Of a stretch of DNA of 64,000 nt, positions 24,035-32,447 are shown in pieces. How positions within the stretch are numbered: the first letter of the stretch is position 1; every line of letters begins with the position of its first letter. Origin of the DNA: Lentzea californiensis (GTDB taxonomy: Bacteria; Actinomycetota; Actinomycetes; Mycobacteriales; Pseudonocardiaceae); contig NZ_JANBBE010000020.1 of the NCBI RefSeq assembly GCF_024648825.1, forward strand, positions 1 through 64,000, read 5' to 3'. Made by a program: the position numbers and the translations under genes. A model generated the notes under the pieces. That model was not told where the DNA came from, made no database searches, and was given only the letters and a program-made list of their open reading frames with translations.

Positions 24035-24706
24035 TTACTATGCCTCCCACTTCAGGAAAACGGCTGCGCATGCTTCCGCGGGCACATCTGTACGCCAGAC
24101 GGCTTGGTGGAGTGTATCGGCATGAAAATTCCGCACACCTGGGCTATAGGCAAAGCTGTCCGAAGTTCAGGCGGAGGTTGCAACATCCCAGCCGATCGGG
24201 TGGAGTCTCTGCGTCTCGCGGCCATGGTTCCGGCATGTTCCGCTGACCAGAGGATCACCACAGTCCATCTGATCCAGCGATTGACGCGACGCGACATTAC
24301 GGCGTGCTTGGGCTCTGCCTGCACCCTCGCGGTCCTCGGCCTCGCATCAACCTCTTGCGCTTCTTGACAGGCAGCCATGCGGATGGCGCGCCGGCCACGC
24401 CGGAACCACGGTAGTCGCCAATGCGTTGGCCGGCCTCGAAGAACACTTGCGCCGACCAGTTCGATGCAGGAGAGCAGGTATTTGCCTCGCTTATCGCAAA
24501 GGTAGGACACCGAGTGCTCGCGCGGGGTGCGCAGTCGATCGGCCGACAAAGCAATGCCGACCTCCGAGCCGCCTCTCGCTCGGCGCGGAGTCGATGCTCG
24601 AGATCATGTGACCTGTCGTTCCCCTGTTCGGGGGGCGAGGGGTTCATCTATCGGGAAATTCGGACCCAAATACCGTCGGCTCAACTGAGATCCGGAGGTC
24701 CTGTCC
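24035..24706. other. 672-base divergent intergenic region
   Basis: It separates the precursor gene (minus) from the channel gene (plus) and should hold both promoters. The GC content is lower than in the surrounding genes. The short reading frames in it lack ribosome binding sites and family features. A TTGACA at 24363-24368 is a possible -35 box, but no matching -10 was confirmed. An RNA gene cannot be excluded. Confidence 0.4.
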
Positions 24707-27271
24707 GTGCCCGAAACGCCCGAAACCGCGGTCGCCCTCACCCGACGGGCGATCGAGTCGCGTCACTCCGACCGGAGCCATGCCCGTGCGTTGCTGGGTG
24801 CCGCCTTGGCGAAGAACGACGAGTACGAGCCCGCCTGGCGCTGGCTCGCCGAAGTGGTCGACGATGACGGTGAGCGGCTGTTCTGCCTGAACCAGGCGTA
24901 CGCGCTCAAAGCAGACCCGGCGACCGGCCGTGCGCGCAAGGCGCTGAGGGCGGCGTCTCCGACGCCACCTGCCGAGGTCTCCGGCCTGGTCGATCCGCCT
25001 CCCCCGGCGGCAGAGGTCACCGGCGGAACCAGCGGAAGGCGCCGGTGGTCGTGGATCGCCGCGGGGGCCGCGGCGATGGTCCTGCTTTCGTCGTTGGGCG
25101 TGTGGACAGCATCGGGAGACAGGCGGGGCGAGCCCGTCCACGTCGCGCTGGTGGCCGGGATGACCGGCGACAACGCGATGGCGTCCGCACACATGGAACG
25201 TGCCGTGCGCATGCACCTCGACACCGTCAACGCCGCGGGCGGTGTGCACGGGCATCCCGTGGAGCTGCTCGTCTACGACGACTCGGACAGGGTGGACGAA
25301 GCCGTCGCCATCGCGGAGCAGATCGTTCGCGAGAACAAGGCGCTGTACGTCGTGGGACACGGCAGCAGCGATACCGCGCTCGCGGCGGCTCCGATCTACC
25401 AGCGGGCCAGGATCCCGGCCATCACCCCCTCCGCCAGCTCGCCCCGGATCACCGACGGCAGCGAGTGGTACTTCCGCAGCATGTTCGGCAACCGCACGCA
25501 GAGCGACTTCCTGTCCGCATACGTCTCGCGCGTGCTCGGCTCGAAGACCGCGGCCGTGGTCTACGACGACGACGAGGACGGCCGATCGGGTCACGAGACC
25601 TTCGTGGAGTCCTTCAGCGAGTTCGGCAGGGTGACCGCCGGTGTGGCGATCTCCGCCGCGGCGGACCGCAGGGAGGAGTCGGTCGAGGCCGCCGTCGCGG
25701 AGTTGAAGGCACGCGCCGACGGCGCACCCGTTGTGCTTGCCATGAAGGAGAAGAACGGCCTCGACCTGATCGACGGACTCCGGTCCGCCGGCGTCACGGC
25801 GCCCATTGTCGGCACCTCGTCGCTCAGCTCGCAGGCGTTCCACGAGGCCCTCGTGGAACGGGAGGTCGCGAAGGGCCGGCCGGGGTCGCTCACCGGCAAC
25901 CTGTTCATGGGCACGCCGCTGGCCCAGGACTCGCTGACCGGTCCCGCGCAGGTCTGGGCGGACGACTACGCCCAGCGGTACCACGAACGTCCGTGGTGGC
26001 AAGCCGCGACGGCCCGCCAGGCCGTGAACGTGGGGCTGCACGCGATGGAGACCGGCGGGCTCGGCTTCGACGAGGCGAACCGGGCGGAGGACCGCCGGCG
26101 GGTGCGTGACTCGTGGGCGTCGTTGAAGGACCGCAAGAACTCCTTCGCCGCCTTGCTGGGACCGTTGTACTTCAACGCGAACGGGTCGGCGCAGATGCCG
26201 GTGTCGGTGGTGACCAGTGACGGCTCGAGGTTCGTCTCGGCGCCGACGCAGTTCACGATCCACGACCCGCTCGGCGACGACGCGGTGAAAGCCGATCTGG
26301 CGCAGGGGCGGGTCATCGCGGTCAAGGACCGGTATCTCAGCCTCAGGCAGGTGGTGGCGACCGGGATCAACATCAACGAAGTACGCGACCTCGACACCAC
26401 CGACGGCACGTACTTCGTCGACTTCTTCGTGTGGCTGAAGTACGCCGGCGACAACGCGGCGGCCGACGTGCAGTTCGTCAACGCGGTCAAGCCGGACCTC
26501 AAGCTCGGCGAGCCGCTGCGCGACGTGACCGAGAACGGGCAGACCTACCGGCTCTACCGGGTGGCCGACCGCTTCAAGACCGGCCTGCAGTTCCACGACT
26601 TCCCGTTCGACCACCAACAGCTCACCGTCCTGCTGCAGAACAGGACGCGCACCGCGGACCAGGTGTCCTACGTGACCGACAAGGAGATCCTCGACCAGGA
26701 CCCGCGCGACTACCTGCGCAGCGGTGCCGACGCCGACGCCGACATCAACCAGGTCCCGAACTGGCTCGCCTCGTCGGTGCGCTTCTTCCGGCAGACGGTC
26801 GGCAGCAGCGACGCGCTGGGCGATGGCCGGACCGCGGGCGCCGCCAACGGCATCTACTACAGCCAGTACGCGGCCGAGATCGCCCTCGATCGGGACACCC
26901 TGCCGTTCTTGGTCAAGAACCTGCTTCCGCTGGTGCTGCTGATCTGTGTGACGTACCTGTCCCTGTTCTTCAAGCCGTCCGACGGCGGCCCACCGGTGTC
27001 AATGGGTGTCACCGCGATCCTGAGCACCGCCGTCCTGCTCAACAACGTGACCGCCCAGCTACCGAAGATCAGCTACATCGTGGCCCTGGAATGGGGCTAC
27101 TACGCGTTCATCCTGCTGGCCGTCACCTGCGTGCTGATCGCCATGCTGCGCAAACGTCTCGTCACGACGAACCGCGACAGCGTGGAGCAGACCCTCGCCA
27201 GGGCGGCGCGTATCGCCTATCCGGTCTACCTCGTCGTCGTCGTGACCCTCTTCGTGGTCATCTTCAATTAG
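24707..27271 (+). CDS. Periplasmic-binding-protein / pentameric ligand-gated ion channel fusion (854 aa)
   Basis: Residues 1-80 form a cytoplasmic TPR-like helical region (DEYEPAWRWLAEVVDDDGER), and a membrane helix follows at about 114-135. Residues 143-490 resemble a LivJ-type substrate-binding domain (HVALVAGMTGDNAMASAHME, AITPSASSPRI). Residues 540-725 match a Cys-loop-type ligand-binding domain without Cys, with NINEVRDLDTTDGTYFVDFF and the Pro-loop FHDFPFDHQQL. Four helices close the protein: M1 at about 732-756, M2 at 764-786, M3 at 790-815 and M4 at 835-854. M2 ends with LPKISY, as in GLIC-type channels (LPKTPY). The GTG start has GGAGG upstream. The likely role is a ligand-gated cation or anion channel. 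Confidence 0.85.
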   Translation: MPETPETAVALTRRAIESRHSDRSHARALLGAALAKNDEYEPAWRWLAEVVDDDGERLFCLNQAYALKADPATGRARKALRAASPTPPAEVSGLVDPPPPAAEVTGGTSGRRRWSWIAAGAAAMVLLSSLGVWTASGDRRGEPVHVALVAGMTGDNAMASAHMERAVRMHLDTVNAAGGVHGHPVELLVYDDSDRVDEAVAIAEQIVRENKALYVVGHGSSDTALAAAPIYQRARIPAITPSASSPRITDGSEWYFRSMFGNRTQSDFLSAYVSRVLGSKTAAVVYDDDEDGRSGHETFVESFSEFGRVTAGVAISAAADRREESVEAAVAELKARADGAPVVLAMKEKNGLDLIDGLRSAGVTAPIVGTSSLSSQAFHEALVEREVAKGRPGSLTGNLFMGTPLAQDSLTGPAQVWADDYAQRYHERPWWQAATARQAVNVGLHAMETGGLGFDEANRAEDRRRVRDSWASLKDRKNSFAALLGPLYFNANGSAQMPVSVVTSDGSRFVSAPTQFTIHDPLGDDAVKADLAQGRVIAVKDRYLSLRQVVATGININEVRDLDTTDGTYFVDFFVWLKYAGDNAAADVQFVNAVKPDLKLGEPLRDVTENGQTYRLYRVADRFKTGLQFHDFPFDHQQLTVLLQNRTRTADQVSYVTDKEILDQDPRDYLRSGADADADINQVPNWLASSVRFFRQTVGSSDALGDGRTAGAANGIYYSQYAAEIALDRDTLPFLVKNLLPLVLLICVTYLSLFFKPSDGGPPVSMGVTAILSTAVLLNNVTAQLPKISYIVALEWGYYAFILLAVTCVLIAMLRKRLVTTNRDSVEQTLARAARIAYPVYLVVVVTLFVVIFN

Positions 27272-27277
27272 GCTGAT

Positions 27278-29032
27278 TCAGGCCGGTTGCCCGCGCTGGG
27301 AACGAAACACGTGCTTCCAGGAAGCCAGAACGGACAACGACATCGCGAGGACGGCGACGAGCAGCAGCATCACCGCAGGGCTCAGCGCCGCCAAGGGTGC
27401 CCGTTCGATGTAGGGCAATGACTCCGCGAGCATCAGCCCCCACTCCGGGGCAGGTGGCTGGGCTCCGAGGCCGAGGAAGCCCAGTGAGGCCAACGCCAGT
27501 GCGATGCCGGGCAACCGGAGGACGGCGTTGCGGGCTACCGGACCGGCGACGGCCGGGAGCACGTGGCGGAGCTCGATGCGGGACGGTGACGCGCCGAGCG
27601 CGCGATGGGCGTTCACGTAGGTGGCCGCGCGCGTCTGTTCCACCAGTGCGGCGGCGTGTGCGGCGAGGGCGGGCCATGAGACCAGGGCGACGGCCAGCGA
27701 GGCGCCGAACGTGCCGGGGCCCAGCACCGCGGCGACGAGGATGCCGGCGATCACGGGTGGCACCGCGTTCGCCGCCTCCGCGACCCCGCGGGCGATGTTC
27801 GGCAGGAAGCCGATGGCCAGGGCGACCACGTACGAACAGGCGCAGACCGCGGCGGCCACGCCGATCGTCGATGGTGCGCCGTGTGCTATCCGCGCCAGTA
27901 CGTCACGGCCGAGTCCGTCCGTGCCCAGCGGATGTGCCCAGGTGGGTGACGCCAGCCTGGCCGCGGCATCGATCCGCAGGGGGTCCCGCAGCAGACCCCA
28001 TCCGATCACCAGCGCCATCAGAGCGGTAGCCGCCAGTGGAATGACGACGTGCAGTCTGTTCGGCACCCACCGCGAGTGCGGGGGCAACGACAACGCGGCG
28101 TCCCGCAACGCGGGGCCCAGCATGCGCCGGCGGACCGCGGCGACGACCGAGCCGGCCAGCAGGCCCAGTAAGAGCAGTGCGAGCACGCACCCCTGCAGCA
28201 TCGGCACGTCCTGCGCCCGGGCCGCTCCCAACGCCGCGCGCCCGATGCCGGGCACCGCGAAGACCGCTTCCACCGCCACGGCACCGCCGGTCAGACCGAC
28301 CACCGCCAGGCCTGCTTGAGGCAGCAACGGCGGCAGAGCACGACGAAGGGCTCCTCGGACGAGAACCGAGCGGTTGCACCCCCACGACCTCCACACCGCC
28401 ACCCACGGTTCCCGGAAGACCGCCGGAAGCGCGTCGTTGAGCAGCGTGCCCAGCACGGCGCCCCCGGGAATGCCGAGTGCGAGCGCGGGCAGCACCAGGT
28501 GGAGTGGACCGTCCCAGCCGTACGGTGGGAACCAGCCCAGCCACACCGACAGGCACACCAGCAGCACCGCGGCGAGCAGGAACTCGGGCAGCGCGGCCAG
28601 TGCGGCGCCCGCACCTCCGGTCGACGCGGACGCGTCGCCACGGGCGCCTCGCATCAGGGTCGGCAGGCACAGGGCCGAGGACACCACGAGGACGACGACC
28701 AGCGCCGCGCTCATCAGCGTCAGTGAGACCCCGAGACCGGACACGACGCTGGGCAGCACCTCGGCGCCGTTGATCCACGACCGGCCGAGGTCACCTCGCA
28801 GCAGTCCGGACATCCAGTGCGTGAGCATGGTGACAGGACCGGCGTCGAGGCCGAGTTGCCGCCGGACCGCGTCCAGGGCCTCCCGCGTCGGCTCCTGCTC
28901 GGCCGACAACGCTCGCAGGACCGACAACGCCGGATCACGCCCGGACAGCCAGGGCAGGAGACCCACCACGGCGGTGATCAGCGCGAGCGCGGCGAACCGG
29001 GAAGCCAGGACGCGCAACGACTCCGTCATCAC
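27278..29032 (-). CDS. Fused dipeptide/metal-type ABC transporter permease, DppB-DppC (584 aa)
   Basis: Two membrane permeases normally made separately are joined in one chain. Residues 1-310 are DppB-like, with the EAA-loop region ALRRALPPLLPQAGLAVVGL. Residues 320-584 are DppC-like, with HPLGTDGLGRDVLARI and HRALGASPSRIELRHVLPAV. It overlaps the substrate-binding protein gene by four bases (GTGA), with ATG 29029 as an alternative start. No ATPase gene is present nearby, so energy must come from ATPases encoded elsewhere. The gene ends six bases from the convergent channel gene. Confidence 0.88.
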   Translation of the reverse strand: MMTESLRVLASRFAALALITAVVGLLPWLSGRDPALSVLRALSAEQEPTREALDAVRRQLGLDAGPVTMLTHWMSGLLRGDLGRSWINGAEVLPSVVSGLGVSLTLMSAALVVVLVVSSALCLPTLMRGARGDASASTGGAGAALAALPEFLLAAVLLVCLSVWLGWFPPYGWDGPLHLVLPALALGIPGGAVLGTLLNDALPAVFREPWVAVWRSWGCNRSVLVRGALRRALPPLLPQAGLAVVGLTGGAVAVEAVFAVPGIGRAALGAARAQDVPMLQGCVLALLLLGLLAGSVVAAVRRRMLGPALRDAALSLPPHSRWVPNRLHVVIPLAATALMALVIGWGLLRDPLRIDAAARLASPTWAHPLGTDGLGRDVLARIAHGAPSTIGVAAAVCACSYVVALAIGFLPNIARGVAEAANAVPPVIAGILVAAVLGPGTFGASLAVALVSWPALAAHAAALVEQTRAATYVNAHRALGASPSRIELRHVLPAVAGPVARNAVLRLPGIALALASLGFLGLGAQPPAPEWGLMLAESLPYIERAPLAALSPAVMLLLVAVLAMSLSVLASWKHVFRSQRGQPA

Positions 29033-30525
29033 TTCACGTGCGTGGCGGAGGTGATGAGCGCGCGTTCGCGCGGGTCCTTCACCGAGTCGGCGACCGACGT
29101 GGCGTCGCCCTGGATCACCCGCTCGTGCAGCATCGGGATGGCGGCGTCGGTGCGCAGCACGGCCGCCTCGGCCTCGAGGATCGCCGCACGACGCTGGTCG
29201 CCGGCTTCGGCGGCCTCGGCCTTGCGCACGGCCTGCTCGACGTCGTCATCGCACAGCCGCGCGATGTTGAACGAACCGCCGCAGGTGAAGTCCGACTTCA
29301 GGTAGGCGACGGGGTCACCGGAGTCGAGCACGGTCGCCCTGGACAGGATGAACGCGTCGAACAGGCCGGCCAGCATGTCCTGCTCGATGTGGGCGTACTC
29401 GCGCACGACCTGGTTCACCTTGAACCCGGCGTCCTGGAGTTGCTGCTGCACAAGAGAAGCGACCTCGGGCAGTTCGGCGCGGTCGGTGAAGGTCGCCAGC
29501 GTGATGGTGGCACCGTTCGCCCGGCCGGCGGCGACGGCGCCGGTCAGCTCCTTCCTGGCCTCGACCGTCCACGGCAGCGCCGGCCCGAGCAGTCCCTTGG
29601 CGACGTCGGCGCGGTTCTCGTAGACGGTGCTGACGATCTGGCCGCGGTTGATCGTCTCCCGGACCGCGGCGCGCAGCGCATGATCTGCGAACGGCCCGGA
29701 CTTGGTGTTGAGGTACAGCGTGTTGGTGCGCGGCATCGGCACCTCGCTGATGGTCTGCGCGTCGAGCATCGCGGCCTGCGACACCGGAACCGCTTCGGCG
29801 ATGTGCGCCTCACCGCTGCGGATAGCCGCCGCGCGCGCAGTGCCGTCCGGCACGAACGACACGTCGATGCCCGCGGCCTTCGCCTTGTCACCCCAGTAGC
29901 CGTCGTAACGGTCGAGGGTCGCGCTGGTGGTGCCGTTGACCCGCACGAGCCGGAACGGCCCGCTGCCGGTGCCCACCGGAGTGGCCTTGCCGTCCGCCGC
30001 GTACGCGCTCTCAGCCAGAATGGACAGTTGAGGCGACGACAAACGCTGCGGCAGCAAGGGATCCGGCGAGCCCGTGGTGACGACCAGTTTCTCACCCTGC
30101 TCGGCCGCGGTCAGCGCGACGCCGTCGAGGATGCGAGGCTTCGGCACCGCCTTCGACGACCTGGTGAGGGTGTTCGCGGCGACAGCGGCCGTCAGCGCGC
30201 TGCCGTCGTGAAAGCTCACCCCCGGCCGGACGGTGAACTCCCAGGCGGTGTCCGAGGTGCGCCGCCACTCGGTGGCGAGCCCTGGGCGGGCGTCACCGTT
30301 GCCGTCCAGCGTCACCAGCGTCTCCGCGGTGGACCAGCGGGACAGCTTGAAGGCGTCGTCGCTGAACGGCGACAGGCCGGACCGCGGCGGCTGCATCATG
30401 GCCAGCTTGATCCGGTCCCCTCCGGAGGACCCGGCTGTCTGCCCGCCCCCGGCGGCGAAGCACCCGGCGAGGAGGACCGAGACGGCGGACAGTCCGACGG
30501 CGGCCAGCGGCGCGCGGAGGTGCAT
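29029..30525 (-). CDS. ABC transporter substrate-binding lipoprotein, family 5 (498 aa)
   Basis: A periplasmic-type binding protein of the oligopeptide/nickel/metallophore class. The N-terminus has a lipoprotein signal ending LLAGC, so it is anchored outside the membrane. The body shows SBP_bac_5 features such as ATEWRRTSDTAWEFTVRPGVSFHDG and DALDG-like loops. It is coupled to the fused permease. A Zur-like box lies about 50 bases upstream of its start, suggesting that it takes up zinc, a zinc-chelating metallophore or a peptide under zinc limitation (inference). A His-rich loop, common in ZnuA proteins, is absent. Confidence 0.87.
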   Translation of the reverse strand: MHLRAPLAAVGLSAVSVLLAGCFAAGGGQTAGSSGGDRIKLAMMQPPRSGLSPFSDDAFKLSRWSTAETLVTLDGNGDARPGLATEWRRTSDTAWEFTVRPGVSFHDGSALTAAVAANTLTRSSKAVPKPRILDGVALTAAEQGEKLVVTTGSPDPLLPQRLSSPQLSILAESAYAADGKATPVGTGSGPFRLVRVNGTTSATLDRYDGYWGDKAKAAGIDVSFVPDGTARAAAIRSGEAHIAEAVPVSQAAMLDAQTISEVPMPRTNTLYLNTKSGPFADHALRAAVRETINRGQIVSTVYENRADVAKGLLGPALPWTVEARKELTGAVAAGRANGATITLATFTDRAELPEVASLVQQQLQDAGFKVNQVVREYAHIEQDMLAGLFDAFILSRATVLDSGDPVAYLKSDFTCGGSFNIARLCDDDVEQAVRKAEAAEAGDQRRAAILEAEAAVLRTDAAIPMLHERVIQGDATSVADSVKDPRERALITSATHVK

Positions 30526-30573
30526 GTGAGCTTCCTGTCGTCATGAGAGCGTTAACACGGCGACGCTAGCTTA

Positions 30574-30588
30574 TGACAATCATTTGCA
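30574..30588 (-). promoter_or_regulatory. Zur-like operator upstream of the ABC uptake operon
   Basis: The 15-mer TGACAATCATTTGCA, or TGCAAATGATTGTCA on the minus strand, fits the actinobacterial Zur pattern TGaaAATGATttTCA with 7-1-7 symmetry. It ends about 50 bases before the substrate-binding protein ATG. CATAAG and TAAGCT, possible -10 boxes, follow directly on the minus strand. Confidence 0.6.
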
Positions 30589-30635
30589 TCTAGCTCACGA
30601 GTTCCACGTCACGTGGCGCCTGCTGCCGATCAGGA

Positions 30636-31286
30636 TCAGGTGGTGCTCACGATGGCGTGCTCGTAGGCGTAGATCACCAGGTGCACGCGGGTGCGCAGGC
30701 CGAGTTTGGCGAGCGCACGCGCCACGTGGGTCTTGACCGTGCCTTCGCCGACGGTCAGGGCACGGGCGATCTCGGCGTTGCTGAGCCCGCGCGCCACGTG
30801 CCTCAGCACCTCCAGTTCGCGTGGGGTGAGCAGGTTCAGCCCGGCCGGTGCGGGCCGGGGCGCGGTCTGCGCGAACCGCCGGATGGCACGGCGGGTGACC
30901 TGCGGGTCGATCAGGCCCTGCCCCTTCGACGCCGCGCGGACCGCCTCGACGAGCAGCGCCGGTTCGCTGTCCTTGAGCACGAAGCCCGCCGCGCCTGCCT
31001 GCAGCGCGCCGAACAGGTACTCGTCGACGTCGAACGTGGTCAGCGCGACCAAGGCGGGCGCGGGGTTGACCGACTCGGTGATCCGGCGGATGGCCGCCAC
31101 ACCGTCCATCCGCGGCATCCGCAGGTCGAGCACCACCACGTCCACGCACAGCAACCGGGCCTTGTCGACGGCTTCGGCGCCGTCCGCGGCCTCGTCGACC
31201 ACTTCGATGTCCGGTTCGGCGTCGAGGACCAGGCGCAGTGCCCATCGCGCGGGCTCCTGGTCGTCGGCGATCAGTGTGCGGATCAC
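30636..31286 (-). CDS. NarL/FixJ-type response regulator (216 aa)
   Basis: The receiver domain has the acidic pair ADDQ and the phospho-acceptor VVVLDLRMPRMDG, plus the conserved Lys in FVLKDSEP. The C-terminal LuxR-type helix-turn-helix contains LTPRELEVLRHVARGLSNAEIA. The frame is open far upstream through the kinase gene, but GTG at 31286 overlaps the kinase stop (GTGA) and gives the standard length. It pairs with the histidine kinase. Its targets may include the adjacent transport genes, but nothing shows this directly. Confidence 0.93.
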   Translation of the reverse strand: MIRTLIADDQEPARWALRLVLDAEPDIEVVDEAADGAEAVDKARLLCVDVVVLDLRMPRMDGVAAIRRITESVNPAPALVALTTFDVDEYLFGALQAGAAGFVLKDSEPALLVEAVRAASKGQGLIDPQVTRRAIRRFAQTAPRPAPAGLNLLTPRELEVLRHVARGLSNAEIARALTVGEGTVKTHVARALAKLGLRTRVHLVIYAYEHAIVSTT

Positions 31287-32440
31287 CGCTCCTCCCCCAG
31301 CGGGAGCCGGGCTTCGACGAGCCAGCCGCTGGGCCGGTTCGGCTCTATCCGCAGGGTTCCGCCGAGCAGCCGGGTCCGTTCCCGGACGCCTCGCAGGCCG
31401 GAGCCGTCGGCCGTCGGGCCGGGCGTGGTGGAACCGTTGTCCGCCACGGTGATCACGACGGCGTCCGGTGTGTGGTGGAGGTGCAGGTCGACCCTCGTCG
31501 CGTCGGAGTGGCGCATCGCGTTGGTGAGCGCCTCCTGGGCCAGCCGGTAACCGGCGTGGTCGACCAGTGGCGGCAGGCCGTCCGGCGGCGGGCCGTCCCT
31601 GGTGAGGGTCACGGTGCGGTTCGGGCCGGTCACGTGGTTCACGAGGGCGTCCAGGTCGGTCAGCGTGGTGCCGTGCGTGGGCAGTGCGGCCAGAACGTCG
31701 CGGACCTCGGTGAGCGCGGTGGCCGAGATCTCGGCGATCGTGGCCAGCGCCCGGTCGGCGACCGGCGGCAGGGAGCGGACGACGTGCCGGACGGCGTTGG
31801 CCTGCATCCGGATCACGGTGAGGTGGTGGCCGACCGCGTCGTGCACCTCGCGGGCGATGCGGGCGTGCTCCTCGGCGATCACGCTGCGGGTCTCCTCCCG
31901 GTAGAGGCTTTCGGCGTGGTCGGCGCGGTCGCGGTGCATGCGCAGGGCGTAGCCGACGGCGATCGGCGCGATGCCGAGGAGGAGCAGGTCCGTCCAGGTC
32001 GCGGCCGCCGGTGAGCGAACTCCGGCCACGGACAGGACGAGGAACCACCCCACGGCCAGAACGAACACCGCCGGCCGCGGACGGTGGTACGCGGCGGAAC
32101 CGAACGCGGCCATGGCGACCAGGCGCCCGGACCAGTCCGGCACGGCGATGACGACCACGATCACGGCGCATGCGAAGGCCGTGACCAAGGGAAAACGGCG
32201 CCGCAGCAGCAAAGGGACCGCCACCGCGACCGATGCGGCGAGCATGACGGCCGGGCTCGCGGAGCGGTGTTCGACCAGCCCGAGCACCGACACGACGACC
32301 GCGGCCGCACCGGCGAGCAACGCGTCGCCTCCGATGGTGTCGCGCAGCCGCTCCGGGAACGGCCGCGGGAACGAGCACGGTCCCGCCGGGCGGCCGGTGG
32401 AACCGGGCACCCGGCGGTCATCCATCATCCAGTTGTACAC
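31283..32440 (-). CDS. Two-component sensor histidine kinase, HisKA_3 type (385 aa)
   Basis: A membrane kinase with about five hydrophobic helices between residues 40 and 165. A dimerisation/phosphoacceptor helix, ARIAREVHDAVGHHLTVIRMQ, contains the His in REVHD. The ATPase part has ALTNAMRHSDA and GSGLRGVRERTRLLGG. The start is uncertain: GTG 32440 lacks a clear ribosome site, and ATG codons five and six residues in are alternatives. It lies seven bases after the secreted hydrolase gene and overlaps the response regulator, so the three form an operon. Confidence 0.92.
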   Translation of the reverse strand: MYNWMMDDRRVPGSTGRPAGPCSFPRPFPERLRDTIGGDALLAGAAAVVVSVLGLVEHRSASPAVMLAASVAVAVPLLLRRRFPLVTAFACAVIVVVIAVPDWSGRLVAMAAFGSAAYHRPRPAVFVLAVGWFLVLSVAGVRSPAAATWTDLLLLGIAPIAVGYALRMHRDRADHAESLYREETRSVIAEEHARIAREVHDAVGHHLTVIRMQANAVRHVVRSLPPVADRALATIAEISATALTEVRDVLAALPTHGTTLTDLDALVNHVTGPNRTVTLTRDGPPPDGLPPLVDHAGYRLAQEALTNAMRHSDATRVDLHLHHTPDAVVITVADNGSTTPGPTADGSGLRGVRERTRLLGGTLRIEPNRPSGWLVEARLPLGEER

Positions 32441-32447
32441 GGCCAGG

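Noticed and set aside
24052-24647. Several open frames in the region between the precursor and channel genes
   Set aside because: No ribosome sites, no domain features and atypical composition; the region is better seen as regulatory.
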